Shown: positions 52,625-62,558, counted from the stretch's first letter. The stretch: DNA of 64,000 nucleotides from Brevibacterium sp. CS2 (GCF_005280295.1 NZ_CP040020.1:372001-436000), one strand, 5' to 3'. Translations and numbers: made by a program. The notes: a model not told the origin generated them from the sequence alone.

Positions 52625-55549
52625 TTGAGTCAGCGCCCCGCCCCCGTCCCCGCGTCCACCTACCGGTTCCAGCTCACCTCCGACTTCACCCTGTTCGATG
52701 CCGCCGAGCAGATCCCCTACCTCGCCGGCCTCGGCATCGACTGGGTGTACCTCTCCCCCGTCCTCGCCGCCGAACCCGGGTCGACCCACGGCTACGACAT
52801 GGTCGACCCCACCCGGGTCGACGAGGCACGCGGCGGGCGGGCCGGGCTCGAGGCGCTCTCCCGCGCCGCTCACGCCGCCGGCATGGGGGTGCTCGTCGAC
52901 ATCGTCCCCAACCACATGGGCGTCGCCACACCCGTGCACAACCGGTATTGGTGGGATCTGCTGACCTTCGGCGAGGCGTCCCGGTACGCCCACTGGTTCG
53001 ACGTCGACTGGGCGGCCGGCGCGGACGACACCGCACCGTTCCGCCCCGCCGACGGCTGGACCCGCCCGGCCACCGGCAAGCTCGTCCTCGCCGAGCTCGG
53101 TGCTCCCGAGGACCTCGGGAAGCTCGAGATCCGCGAGCACGAGGGCAGCCCCGTGCTGGCCTACTACGACAACCTCTACCCGGTGGCCCCGGGCAGCCTG
53201 CAGGACGGGATGACGCCGCAGGAGCTCCACGCGGTGCAGAACTACCGGCTCGTCCACTGGAAGCACGAGGACTGGGGGCTCAACTACCGCCGCTTCTTCT
53301 CGATCAAGACCCTCGCCGGGATCCGCGTCGAGGACCCCGCCGTGTTCGCAGCCACCCACCGTGAGATCGCCTCCTGGTTCACCGCGGGCCTGGTCGACGG
53401 GCTGCGCATCGACCACATCGACGGGCTCGCCCGGCCCGAGGAGTACCTCGCCCGGCTCACCCACCTCACCGGGGCCTACATCGTGACGGAGAAGATCCTC
53501 GCCCTCGAGTCCCGCGGTGCCCGCGAGCTGCTGCCGGCCGGCTGGGCCGAGGCCGGCGCCCGCGGCACCACCGGCTACGAGCTCATCGCCTACATCGACG
53601 GTGCGCTCACCGACCGCGCCGGGTTCTTCCACCTCGAGGCCGCCCGCCAGCAGCTGTTCGCGGGCGGTCCGCTGCCCGGTGAAGCGGTCGAGGGGGCGGA
53701 CGCCGCCGAGGAGCCGGCGGGCCTCGCGGCCGCCGGCCGCCACCTGCAGCGCCACCCCACCTCCGTGCACGGCCTCTTCACCCAGATCGAGCAGGCCGCC
53801 AAGACGCACTTCGCGTTCGGCCCGCTGTCCGGGGAGATGCTCCGTCTGGCCCGCGAGCTCAAGGCGATCGGCTGGTTCCACTGCGATGCCCGCTCCCGCG
53901 CCGTGATCGGCGCCGACCCGCTCGACATCGGCACCGAGCAGCTCGCCGACGTGTTCGGGATCCTCGCCGCCTCCCTGCCCGTCTACCGCGTCTACCGCCC
54001 GGCGCCCACCGACCGCGAGCACTTCCTCGCCCAGCTGTCCGACACCGTCGATACCGTGGACCTGCCGCCGCTGAGCGAGGACGGCCAGATCATCATGCGT
54101 GCGCTGTCAGCGATCCGCTCGACGGCCCGCTCCGCGACCGCCTCGGACCGGCTGCTCGCGTACCTCGGCGTCGTCCTCACCACCGCGAACCACCCCACCT
54201 TCATCCGGTTCGCCCAGTCCACCGGCGCGATCATGGCCAAGGGTGTGGAGGACACGACCTTCTACCGCTACGCCGCGCTCACCGCGCTCAACGAGGTGGG
54301 CGGCCGGCCGGAGGAACCGTTCGAGCCGGCCGCGCTGTGGCAGGAGTTCGAGCGCCGCATGCGCACCACCCCCCACGGCCTCAACTCGCTGAGCACGCAC
54401 GACACCAAGCGCAGCGAGGACACCCGCGCCCGCATCCTCGCTCTCGCCGAGCTCCCCGGCGAGTTCCTCGCGTTCCTCGCCGCCGCCCGGCAGCGCACCT
54501 CCGTGCGCTACCGGCCCGACGAGTCCGACCTCATGGTCACCGCCGGCGCACGGTACGGCGTCAACGCGAGCATCGAGCGCACCAAGGCGCCGCTCGCGGC
54601 GGACACCTCGTTCGACATCCTCCTGTGGCAGGCGGTGCTCGGTGCCTGGCCGGCCACCCCGGAGCGGCTCACCGAGTACGCGCTCAAGGCCGCCCGCGAG
54701 CAGAGCCTCTACACCTGGTGGACGGACAACCACGAAGAGTTCGAGGACGAGCTGCGCGCCGCCATGGAGGCCACCGAGCAGGATCCCGAGCTCCGCGCCC
54801 TCATCGAGGACATGGACGGCCGGATCCGTGCAGCCGGGCACTCGAACGGACTGGTCGCCAAGGCGCTCCAGCTGCTCGCCCCCGGCGTCCCCGACGTCTA
54901 CCAGGGCACCGAGCTGTGGGACCGCTCGCTCGTCGACCCGGACAACCGGCGCCCGGTGGACTACAGCGAGCGCGGCCGCCACCTCGGCGGCATCGACCGG
55001 CTCGATCTCAGCGATGAGGCGGCCTGGGACTCCGGCGCGGTCAAGCTCCTCCTCACCTCCCGCCTGCTCCACCTGCGCACGCGCCTGCGCGAGGTGTTCG
55101 TCCCCGACAGCCCGCTGCTCACCGGCCCGCCGGGGCCGGTGGGGCGGACCGGCGCGCAATGGGAGCATGCGCTGGCCGTGCTGTTCGGCGGGCGTGTGCT
55201 GCTCGTCGGAACCCGCCTGCCGATCGGCCTGGCAGCGGCCGGCGGGTGGGCCGACACCGCGATCACCATCGCCGCCGAGGACCTCCGACCGCTCGACGAG
55301 GACGCCTACCTCGCCCAAGTGCTCGCGGAGACGGATCCCGACCGCTCCGCTGGCGGCCTCCCCGCGGACGACCCCGGGACCAGCGCCGCCGGCACCACCG
55401 GTTCTGCGGAGCCCAGCGAGGCCCCCGCGCCCGAGGCGCCCTGCCGCTGGCAGGACGTGCTCACCGGAGCCGAGTACACCGGCACCCGCCTGCAGGTCGC
55501 CGAGCTCCTCGACCGCCTGCCCGTCGCCGTCCTCGAACGCGTGGAGTAG
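52625..55549 (+). CDS. treY: Malto-oligosyltrehalose synthase TreY
   Basis: About 974 residues, starting TTG at 52625 with AGGAG five bases before it; a GTG at 52619 overlaps that site and is less likely. GH13 features: STYRFQLTSDFTL, DIVPNHMGV, GLRIDHIDG with nucleophile Asp263, and acid/base Glu289 in IVTEKILAL. It isomerises the reducing-end alpha-1,4 bond of a maltodextrin to the alpha,alpha-1,1 bond of trehalose. Longer than common TreY (~770) because of added low-complexity parts near 355-375 and near the C-terminus (TSAAGTTGSAEPSEAPAPE). Four bases separate it from treZ. Confidence 0.95.
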   Translation: MSQRPAPVPASTYRFQLTSDFTLFDAAEQIPYLAGLGIDWVYLSPVLAAEPGSTHGYDMVDPTRVDEARGGRAGLEALSRAAHAAGMGVLVDIVPNHMGVATPVHNRYWWDLLTFGEASRYAHWFDVDWAAGADDTAPFRPADGWTRPATGKLVLAELGAPEDLGKLEIREHEGSPVLAYYDNLYPVAPGSLQDGMTPQELHAVQNYRLVHWKHEDWGLNYRRFFSIKTLAGIRVEDPAVFAATHREIASWFTAGLVDGLRIDHIDGLARPEEYLARLTHLTGAYIVTEKILALESRGARELLPAGWAEAGARGTTGYELIAYIDGALTDRAGFFHLEAARQQLFAGGPLPGEAVEGADAAEEPAGLAAAGRHLQRHPTSVHGLFTQIEQAAKTHFAFGPLSGEMLRLARELKAIGWFHCDARSRAVIGADPLDIGTEQLADVFGILAASLPVYRVYRPAPTDREHFLAQLSDTVDTVDLPPLSEDGQIIMRALSAIRSTARSATASDRLLAYLGVVLTTANHPTFIRFAQSTGAIMAKGVEDTTFYRYAALTALNEVGGRPEEPFEPAALWQEFERRMRTTPHGLNSLSTHDTKRSEDTRARILALAELPGEFLAFLAAARQRTSVRYRPDESDLMVTAGARYGVNASIERTKAPLAADTSFDILLWQAVLGAWPATPERLTEYALKAAREQSLYTWWTDNHEEFEDELRAAMEATEQDPELRALIEDMDGRIRAAGHSNGLVAKALQLLAPGVPDVYQGTELWDRSLVDPDNRRPVDYSERGRHLGGIDRLDLSDEAAWDSGAVKLLLTSRLLHLRTRLREVFVPDSPLLTGPPGPVGRTGAQWEHALAVLFGGRVLLVGTRLPIGLAAAGGWADTAITIAAEDLRPLDEDAYLAQVLAETDPDRSAGGLPADDPGTSAAGTTGSAEPSEAPAPEAPCRWQDVLTGAEYTGTRLQVAELLDRLPVAVLERVE

Positions 55550-55553
55550 ACCC

Positions 55554-58058
55554 ATGACGCGATACCCCGGCATCGACGCCACCTTCCATTTCCCCGACTA
55601 CCCGAGCATCCCGCGCGGGTTCGTGACTGGCTTCGAGGCCGGTTCCGGCGCCGGCATCAACCCGGTCACCGGCAACGACCAGGTCAGCGGCAGGGACCCG
55701 GTGTTCCGCGTCTGGGCCCCGGCTCTCGGAACCGTGCGCCTCGCCTGGCGCCTCGCGGACGCGCCCTACGGCACCGACTTCGCCCGCAGCCAGTACCGCG
55801 AGGCCCCCGTTCAGGGCGAGGAGCTCGATGCTCTCGGCTTCCGCATCGAGGCGATGGAGACCACGCCCGTCGGCTGGTGGGCCGTCACCGCACCCTCCGA
55901 TGCGCTCGCCGCCGTGCTCCGCGATCTCGCCGATCACGCTGCGGGTGCCGCCGGCGGCACCGAGGCCCCCGTCATCGAGTACGGCTACCTCCTCGACGAG
56001 GATCCGAACCTGCGCCCGGACCCGCGCTCCCGCCAGCAGCCCTACGGGCCGCACGGCCCGTCGGCCACGGTGCCGGATCTCGGACAGCCGGGGAGCGCCT
56101 CGACATCGGGCAGCAACCCGAACGGCGCCTCGGCTGCGGGCTGCAGCCCGAGCGGCGCCTCGGCTGAGCGTGCCGACGGCGAGCCGACCCCCGCATCGGC
56201 GTCGGACGACCCTGCAGCGAACTGCGCCTTGGACGGCGGCTGGGCGGGCCGGGCCTGGGACTCCTCCCCGGTCTACGAGCTCCACATCGGCACCTTCACG
56301 AGCGCCGGCACCTTCGACGCGGCGATCGAGAAGCTCGACCACCTCGTGCGCCTGGGCATCGGCTGGGTCGAGCTGCTCCCGGTCAACACCGTCGCCGGCC
56401 TCCACAACTGGGGGTACGACGGGGTGGGCTGGTTCGCGGTGCAGGAGAGCTGTGGCGGCCCGGAGGGCTATCGGCGCTTCGTCGAGGCCGCCCACGCCCG
56501 CGGGATCGGCGTGATCCAGGACGTCGTGTACAACCACCTCGGGCCCTCGGGCAGCTACCTGGGGATGTTCGGTCCCTACCTCCACGCCGCGGCCGCGAAC
56601 CCCTGGGGCGACTCGATCAACCTCGACGGCCCGGGCTCGGACGAGGTGCGTGCCCTCATCCTCGACGACCTCGCGATGTTCGCCGCCGACTACGGCGTCG
56701 ACGCGTTCCGGCTCGACGCCGTCCACGCCCTTCTCGACTCGCGGGCCCTGCCGATCCTCGAGGACATGACCGTCCACATGGAGGAGCTGGCCCGCACGCT
56801 CGGACGCGCCCACCCGATCCACCTCATCGCCGAATCCGATCTCAACGCCCCCCGGCTCATCACCGCTCGCGACGACGGCGGGGACGGCCTCACCGGTCAG
56901 TGGAGCGACGACTTCCACCACGCCGTGCACGTCGCACTGACCGGGGAGACCAAGGGCTACTACGCCGACTTCGCGGACCCCGAGGCGCTCCCGAAGGTGC
57001 TGCGCAGCGGCTTCTTCCACGATGGGACGCTCTCGACCTTCCGCGGCCGCGCCCACGGCCGGCCGATCGACGGGGACCGGGTGTCACCGGACCAGCTGGT
57101 CGTCTGCATCCAGAACCACGACCAGGTGGGCAACCGGGCGGCCGGGGAGCGGCTGTCGCACCTCGTCGGCACCGATGCGCTGGCCGTCGGGGCGGTTCTC
57201 CTCATGCTCGCGCCGAACACCCCGATGCTCTTCATGGGTGAGGAGTGGGCGGCCTCGACCCCCTGGCAGTTCTTCACCGACCACCGCGAGGACTGGCTGG
57301 GCGAGGCGGTGTCGAACGGCCGGAAGTCCGAGTTCGCGGGCATGGGCTGGGACGATTCCGCGGTGCCGGACCCGCAGGACCCGGAGACCTTCACCCGCTC
57401 CGTCCTCGACTGGACGGAGTTCGGTGAGGACGGGAGCGGAGACGACTCGGCGGAGGCGGCCGGAGCCGGGGTTCCCGGATCCGAGGCGGCCGGAGCCGGG
57501 GCCGCGGATGCCGGGTTCGCCACTTCCGGGCTCGGCACGGGATCGGCTCACGGGACCGGGCCCGCAGCCCGGCGGGCGATCTTCGAGCTCTACTGCGCTC
57601 TCGGTGCGCTGCGCGCCGAGCGGCCCGAGTTCCGCGAGCTCGCCTTCGCCGACATCACGGTGGACGCGGCCGCGGACGGCGCAGATGGCGGTGACGACGG
57701 GGACCGGTGGGTAGCGATAACGATCGGCGGTCTCCACGTGGTCGCGAACCTCGGGTCCGCAGCGGCCTCCGTGCAGCTGCCTGGGGCCGCTGGGACAGCT
57801 GGGACCGCTGGGATAGCTGGGATAGCTGGGATAGCTGGGATAGCTGGGATAGCTGGGATAGCTGGGATAGCTGGGACGATCGTCCTCGACACTGCCCGGT
57901 TCCTCGGCGAACGCGGCGTCGGACGGGGTGCGGACTCACATGCATCACGCGACGCCGGTGGCGAGACCGGCGCCGATGGCGAGCTCTTCGCCTCGATCGA
58001 AGCCGGCACCGTGCGCGTACCCCCGATGTCCGCGGCCGTGCTCACCACGCCGAGCTGA
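55554..58058 (+). CDS. treZ: Malto-oligosyltrehalose trehalohydrolase TreZ
   Basis: 834 residues. GH13 features: YELHIGTFTSAGTF, DVVYNHLGPSG, YGVDAFRLDAVH with nucleophile Asp388, acid/base Glu427 in LIAESDLN, and QNHDQVGN. It releases trehalose from maltooligosyl-trehalose, completing the pathway with TreY. Typical TreZ is ~590 residues. The excess comes from a Ser/Gly/Ala linker (about 180-222), an Ala/Gly-rich stretch near 640-660, and a repeated Gly-Ile-Ala tract near 743-774 encoded by a 9-bp minisatellite. These insertions are in frame and the catalytic core is intact. Confidence 0.94.
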   Translation: MTRYPGIDATFHFPDYPSIPRGFVTGFEAGSGAGINPVTGNDQVSGRDPVFRVWAPALGTVRLAWRLADAPYGTDFARSQYREAPVQGEELDALGFRIEAMETTPVGWWAVTAPSDALAAVLRDLADHAAGAAGGTEAPVIEYGYLLDEDPNLRPDPRSRQQPYGPHGPSATVPDLGQPGSASTSGSNPNGASAAGCSPSGASAERADGEPTPASASDDPAANCALDGGWAGRAWDSSPVYELHIGTFTSAGTFDAAIEKLDHLVRLGIGWVELLPVNTVAGLHNWGYDGVGWFAVQESCGGPEGYRRFVEAAHARGIGVIQDVVYNHLGPSGSYLGMFGPYLHAAAANPWGDSINLDGPGSDEVRALILDDLAMFAADYGVDAFRLDAVHALLDSRALPILEDMTVHMEELARTLGRAHPIHLIAESDLNAPRLITARDDGGDGLTGQWSDDFHHAVHVALTGETKGYYADFADPEALPKVLRSGFFHDGTLSTFRGRAHGRPIDGDRVSPDQLVVCIQNHDQVGNRAAGERLSHLVGTDALAVGAVLLMLAPNTPMLFMGEEWAASTPWQFFTDHREDWLGEAVSNGRKSEFAGMGWDDSAVPDPQDPETFTRSVLDWTEFGEDGSGDDSAEAAGAGVPGSEAAGAGAADAGFATSGLGTGSAHGTGPAARRAIFELYCALGALRAERPEFRELAFADITVDAAADGADGGDDGDRWVAITIGGLHVVANLGSAAASVQLPGAAGTAGTAGIAGIAGIAGIAGIAGIAGIAGTIVLDTARFLGERGVGRGADSHASRDAGGETGADGELFASIEAGTVRVPPMSAAVLTTPS
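57786..57875 (+). repeat. 9-bp minisatellite inside treZ
   Basis: About ten units; seven are exactly ATAGCTGGG (first at 57813), preceded by variants GCCGCTGGG, ACAGCTGGG and ACCGCTGGG. Each unit encodes Ile-Ala-Gly, so length changes keep the frame. Confidence 0.9.
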
Positions 58059-58173
58059 CCCCGCGGCGCTGCCCCGGCGGCACATGTCCAGCACGACGCG
58101 CCGACCCTGCGGCGCACTGAACCGGCGGCGCGCTGAACCGGCGAGGCGCTGCGCAAGCGGCGATCCGCCGCTT

Positions 58174-58245
58174 CATCCAACTGCGCAGTATCCGGAACCC
58201 GGCGCGCAATTGCGCGCTCGGGGCACGATACCGCGCAGTTGGATG
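58174..58245. repeat. Nested-palindrome element, copy 1
   Basis: Outer arms CATCCAACTGCGCAGTATC (58174-58192) and its complement at 58227-58245 (one mismatch). In the middle is a perfect 16-bp palindrome GCGCGCAATTGCGCGC (58202-58217). Lies between convergent treZ and the VOC gene. A second copy is at 62629-62694. Confidence 0.85.
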
Positions 58246-58299
58246 ATGCGAGTCATCCGGACGGACGGTTCACTCGAACGGGTCAGCCGGCCAGACGAC

Positions 58300-58776
58300 T
58301 CAGCCCGCAGCCTCGAGGTCGGCGATGACGATCTTCTTCATCCCGAGCATCGCCTGCATCTGCGCCGGCGTCCGGACGAGCTCGCTCATCCGCGCCGGCA
58401 CCACCTGCCATGACACTCCGAACCGGTCCTTGCACCAGCCGCACTGCTCCGATTCCGGGACGTGGGAGAGCTTCTCCCAGTAGTGGTCGATCTCCGCCTG
58501 GTCGGCACACGCGATCGCGAACGACACCGCCTCGGTGATGGTGAAGTACGGCCCGCCGTCCAGGCAGCCGAACCTCCGGCCGGCCAGCGTGAACCACGCA
58601 GCGTTGACCTTCCCGGCCATACCCTGGAACTGCTCCCCCATGACTTCGAGGTCGGCGGAGTAGCGCATGATCTCGTCGATCGAGGAGTCGGGGAACACGG
58701 AGACGTAGTACTCCATCGCCTCCTCGGCGCAGTCCGCGAACCAGAGGAACGGGGTGATCGTGTCGACGACGGCCAT
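58300..58776 (-). CDS. VOC family protein (PhnB-like)
   Basis: 158 residues. ITPFLWFADCAEEAMEYYVSVF and NAAWFTLAGRRFGCLDGG.., then FGVSWQVVP near the C-terminus, are the pattern of PhnB-like vicinal-oxygen-chelate proteins (often mis-named 3-demethylubiquinone methyltransferase). Substrate unknown. The ATG overlaps the stop of the upstream VOC gene (TGATG), so the two are made together. Confidence 0.88.
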   Translation of the reverse strand: MAVVDTITPFLWFADCAEEAMEYYVSVFPDSSIDEIMRYSADLEVMGEQFQGMAGKVNAAWFTLAGRRFGCLDGGPYFTITEAVSFAIACADQAEIDHYWEKLSHVPESEQCGWCKDRFGVSWQVVPARMSELVRTPAQMQAMLGMKKIVIADLEAAG

Positions 58777-59588
58777 CAGGATCCCGCTCCCGGGCCGCCG
58801 GGGAGCGGCTGGTTGATCTGGAAGCTCGCGCCTTTCGGGTCCGCGACGGTCGCGACCCGGCCGAACGGGGAGTCGATCGGCCCGTCGAGCAGCTTCCCGC
58901 CGGCCTTCTCGATCGCGGCGACGGTCGCATCGGCGTCGGCGACCCCGAAGTACGGCCGCCAGAACGATTTCGTGCCGGCGGGGAACCATTCCTTCGCCTC
59001 GCACATCCCGGCGCTCGCCTTCTCCCCGGGTGCGTTCGTCGCGTACCGGAGGTCGGGCTGCGGGTCGTCCTCATCGCTGTCCATGAGCGTGATGTCGAAG
59101 TCGAAGACCGCGGAGTAGAACGCCGCCGAGGCGTCGAAGTCCATGCTCATGAGTTCGAACCACACCGGGGTGCCCGGCTTGCCGGAGAACACGTATCCCT
59201 CGAACCCGCCGTCTTCCCACAGGCCCACGAACGCCCCGGTGGGATCGCAGATCCCGGCGAAGGTCCCCACGCCCTCCATCCGGGCGGGCTCGACGACCAC
59301 CCGGGCACCGTTCGCGCGGGCCTTCTCGAGGCGCTCGTCCACGCTGTCCACGGAGAGGTAGACGTCCCATGTGGGGGTGAGCTCCTCGCCGTCCGGGCAG
59401 GTCATCCCGGTGGTGTCCATGAACCCGGCCTGGCGGCTGCCCTCTGCGACGGCCATGCGGTAGTGATTCATCTCCGGGCCCAGGTCCTCGAACTCCCAGC
59501 CGAAGATCTGCCGGTAGAAGTCCATGGGACCTGCGATCCCGTTCGCGCTGTACTCGAGCCAGGTGGGCTCTCCGGTCGGACGTGCCAT
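58776..59588 (-). CDS. VOC family protein with two glyoxalase-like domains
   Basis: 270 residues. Two VOC units: the first starts PTWLEYSANGIAGPMDFYRQIFGWEF and ends with GICDPTGAFVGLWE (shown in part); the second starts TPVWFELMSMDFDASAAFYS and ends FGRVATVADPKGASFQI. Two-domain VOC proteins of this type are common in actinobacteria, often with unknown substrates; some degrade or sequester toxic small molecules. AAGGG before the ATG. It lies 124 bases downstream of the AraC gene on the same strand. Confidence 0.88.
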   Translation of the reverse strand: MARPTGEPTWLEYSANGIAGPMDFYRQIFGWEFEDLGPEMNHYRMAVAEGSRQAGFMDTTGMTCPDGEELTPTWDVYLSVDSVDERLEKARANGARVVVEPARMEGVGTFAGICDPTGAFVGLWEDGGFEGYVFSGKPGTPVWFELMSMDFDASAAFYSAVFDFDITLMDSDEDDPQPDLRYATNAPGEKASAGMCEAKEWFPAGTKSFWRPYFGVADADATVAAIEKAGGKLLDGPIDSPFGRVATVADPKGASFQINQPLPGGPGAGS

Positions 59589-59712
59589 GGTCGTGCCCTT
59601 CTCTCCATCGCGCCGGTCGCTGCGATCGGCGGTCCGTTGTGTCCGTGTCCGGAATCGGGTGACTCCGGGCCTGTCGGTGATCCCCACGGTAGGCCCGCGC
59701 GGGCGGGCATGA

Positions 59713-60459
59713 TTATCCGTTCCTGCGCTCCTGCGCCCACAGCACGGGCAGGGCCGACAGCAGGGGCGCCGAGGTGCCCGGCGCCGGGCCGAGGTCGAGC
59801 GTCACCTCGGCTCCGGCCGGCAGCGGTCGGGTGAGCGGGGTGCGGTGGACCGCGACGACGGGACGACCGAGCGCGAAGTGGTCGCTCACCTGTGCAGCGG
59901 GCGGCACGACGAAGGCGAGCAGCCACGGGTTCCCGGGGCACAGGGGCAGGTCGACGAGTTCGCGGTCGCGCAGGAGCACACCGGCGGCGGGCAGGCCGAT
60001 GGGGGCCGGCTGCGGATACCAGCCCAACCAGGTGTCTGCGCCGCCCCATCCGTCGTCCGGGTAGCGGATCCGCACCCGCACCGGGGCGTGGCGCCCGCGG
60101 GTCTGCTCGAACGGCCGAGGCGGCTGCTCGCCGACGCTCTCGGCGAGTCGGCGCAGCGCGGCCGGGGTGGTGCCGACGGCGCGGGAGAAGCGGCGGGTGA
60201 AGGTCGGCAGCGAGTCGAAGCCGACGGCGGCGCACACCTCGGACACGGCGAAGTCCTCGGCCAGCAGCAGGCGCTTGGCGGCATCGAAGCGGACCGCGGC
60301 GAGGTACTGCCCGGGGCTCAGGGAGGTGACCTGTGCGAACGCACGGGAGAAGTGGGCCGGGCTGTAGCCGACGTGGTCGGCGACGTCGTCGACGGTGATC
60401 CGGTCCGCGTGGAGACGGCGCATGAACGCGATGGCGGAGAGAGCCGTGGTGTGACTCAT
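59713..60459 (-). CDS. AraC family transcriptional regulator (N-terminal HTH)
   Basis: 248 residues. The two AraC helix-turn-helix motifs are at the N-terminus: ITVDDVADHVGYSPAHFSRAF, and VSEVCAAVGFDSLPTFTRRFSRAVGTTP, about residues 18-95. The C-terminal half has no known sensor domain but contains a Trp-rich DDGWGGADTWLGWYP stretch. This order (DNA-binding first) is less usual and resembles SoxS-fused GyrI-like regulators. It is the likely regulator of the two VOC genes downstream on the same strand. Confidence 0.85.
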   Translation of the reverse strand: MSHTTALSAIAFMRRLHADRITVDDVADHVGYSPAHFSRAFAQVTSLSPGQYLAAVRFDAAKRLLLAEDFAVSEVCAAVGFDSLPTFTRRFSRAVGTTPAALRRLAESVGEQPPRPFEQTRGRHAPVRVRIRYPDDGWGGADTWLGWYPQPAPIGLPAAGVLLRDRELVDLPLCPGNPWLLAFVVPPAAQVSDHFALGRPVVAVHRTPLTRPLPAGAEVTLDLGPAPGTSAPLLSALPVLWAQERRNG

Positions 60460-60676
60460 GCCACCACTGTACGACCTCCGCCGCAGGTGTGGCAGGGCGC
60501 TCTGCGCCACCGGTGGGGTCGGGGGCACGGTGTGCGGTGCTCCGCACGAACCGGGCGCAGGGATGCGTGGAGGGGTCGTGGAGATGTGGAGCGCCGGCAG
60601 TGCGCGCCGCGCGAGGCTCCGGCCGGGCGCGGAACCGGTGACGGAGGCCTCGGCCGCGGCTAGGGTGGACAGCATC

Positions 60677-62527
60677 ATGACTGCTCAGACTGCCGCCCCC
60701 ACCGTCGGGGCCGTACGCGCCATCGCCACCCCGCACACACTCGCCACCGAGGCCGGTCGGCAGGCGTTCGCCGACGGCGGCTCCGCCGTGGACGCGGCGA
60801 TCGCCGCCGATGCGGTGCTCACCGTCGTCTACCCGCACAACACGGCGATCGGCGGGGACCTCATCGCACTCGTCGCGCGCACCGCCGCCGCGGATGCGGG
60901 TGCGGACGGGGACCCGCCCACGTCAGCGGCACCCGCCCCGGGCGCCGGATCGCAGACCACGCTCGAGCTCGTCGACGGGTTCGGGTACGCCCCGCGCGCC
61001 GTCGACCCCGCGGCATGGGGCACGAGTGGGCGGGTGCCCGCCTTCGGCCCGGAATCCATCACCGTCCCCGGCACGCTGCGCGGGTGGAAGCACCTGCACG
61101 ACACCTACGGCAGGCTCCCCTGGGCGCGCCTGCTCGAACCGGCCATCGCCTGCGCCCGCGACGGCTACCCGATCAGCGAGTCGCTGCGCGGGGCGATCGA
61201 CCGGACGGCCGCCTCGGGTCCGGAGGGACTCGCCTTCGTCGAGGCGATGTTCGGACCCGACTGGGCGGAGGCCGAGCAGGCGTCCAACCCGGCGCTCGCC
61301 CGCACTCTCACCCGTCTCGCCGAGGCCGGCCCGGACGACTTCTACGCCGGCGCGGTCGCCGCGGACGTGCTTGCCTACCTCCAGCAGGTACGGCCGGACT
61401 TCGCGGCGGAGGACCTCGCCGACTACACGGTGCACATCGGTGAACCGCTGAGCACAGAGTTCGCCGGGCTCACGGTGAACACCGGTGGCGCGCCGTGCCA
61501 GGGGTTCGCACTCCTGCGGTACCTCGATGAGCTCGGCGAGGCCGCCGAGCCCCGTGGCGCTGCGGGGGCCGACGGTGTCGGCGGTGCCGCTGGGTCCGAC
61601 AGTGTCGGGGCCAGTGGTGTCGGCGAGTCCGGTGGTACCGGCGAGTCCGGTGGTGTCGGCGAGTCCGGTGGTGACGGCGGGTCCAGCGGTGCCGACGGTA
61701 TCGACGACGGCGCTCTGACCGACGCCGCGCTCGCCCGCATCTGGACCGAGTCCTTCGCCGCCTCGGATGCGCTGCGCGACTCCGTCCTCGCCGAGGACAC
61801 CGATCCGGCGCTCCTCCTCGACCGCTCGGGGCGCCTCGGCAGCGGTGACCCCGGCGCCTCCCCCACCGGCAACGCCTCTGCCGCCGGCTCCGCCTTTCCC
61901 ATCGGCGGCGCCTCCCCGGCCGACACCGTACGACCCGTCGCCACCCCGCCGGCCGACGGGGACACCGTGGGGATCGCGGCGAGCGACGGGGAGGTGAGCA
62001 TCTCCCTCATCCAGAGCCTGTACTCCGCGTTCGGCTCGCGCTGCCTCGACCCGCACACCGGGATCGTGTTCCAGAACCGGGGCTCGATGTTCTCCCTCGA
62101 CCCGGACTCACCGCAGCTGGTCCGGGGCCGGACGCGGCCCGCGCACACGCTCATGCCGGTCATCGTCACCGACCCGACCGGCCGCCCGGCCCTCGTGCAG
62201 GCGACGATGGGCGGCAAGGCCCAGGCGCAGATCCATGCCCGCCTGTTCACGCACCTCGTGCGCGGCGGCACCGCGGCCGAGGCCGTCGCGCTGCCCCGCT
62301 GGGTGACCGGTGTGCGCCATCAGGACGACACCCCGCAGTCCGTCCATGCGGAGGAGGACGTCCCCGCCGAGGCCGTCGCGGAGCTCGAGCGCTCGAGCCC
62401 GGAGCCGGTGCGGTGGACCGCCCCGCGCACCGACTGGATGGGCCACGCGAATGTCATCGACCTGCGCGGGGAGACGCCCGAGGCCGCCTCGGACCTCCGC
62501 GCCGACGGCTCCGCCTGGGTGGGCTGA
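60677..62527 (+). CDS. Gamma-glutamyltransferase family protein
   Basis: 616 residues, no signal peptide. Landmarks: ATPHTLATEAGRQAFADGGSAVDA (part), VVYPHNTAIGGD, a PNTGGAPCQG-like stretch, then the likely autoprocessing site GDTVGIAASDGEVSISLIQS with candidate nucleophile Thr430. FQNRGSMFSLDP and LVQATMGGKAQAQ follow. True GGTs read TTHxSVVD at this place, so the protein belongs to the acylase-like branch. An insert of ~70 residues before Thr430 is Gly/Ser/Glu rich, coded by 18-bp repeats, followed by a Pro/Ala stretch. The enzyme would hydrolyse gamma-glutamyl or cephalosporin-like amides. Confidence 0.85.
   Translation: MTAQTAAPTVGAVRAIATPHTLATEAGRQAFADGGSAVDAAIAADAVLTVVYPHNTAIGGDLIALVARTAAADAGADGDPPTSAAPAPGAGSQTTLELVDGFGYAPRAVDPAAWGTSGRVPAFGPESITVPGTLRGWKHLHDTYGRLPWARLLEPAIACARDGYPISESLRGAIDRTAASGPEGLAFVEAMFGPDWAEAEQASNPALARTLTRLAEAGPDDFYAGAVAADVLAYLQQVRPDFAAEDLADYTVHIGEPLSTEFAGLTVNTGGAPCQGFALLRYLDELGEAAEPRGAAGADGVGGAAGSDSVGASGVGESGGTGESGGVGESGGDGGSSGADGIDDGALTDAALARIWTESFAASDALRDSVLAEDTDPALLLDRSGRLGSGDPGASPTGNASAAGSAFPIGGASPADTVRPVATPPADGDTVGIAASDGEVSISLIQSLYSAFGSRCLDPHTGIVFQNRGSMFSLDPDSPQLVRGRTRPAHTLMPVIVTDPTGRPALVQATMGGKAQAQIHARLFTHLVRGGTAAEAVALPRWVTGVRHQDDTPQSVHAEEDVPAEAVAELERSSPEPVRWTAPRTDWMGHANVIDLRGETPEAASDLRADGSAWVG
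61621..61692 (+). repeat. 18-bp coding repeat in the GGT gene
   Basis: Units begin at 61621, 61639, 61657 and 61675 with consensus CGGCGAGTCCGGTGGTnn, encoding Gly-Glu-Ser-Gly-Gly-x. The fourth is diverged. Confidence 0.85.
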
Positions 62528-62558
62528 GCGGCCGGCCGGCGAACCCGTACTTGCCCGT

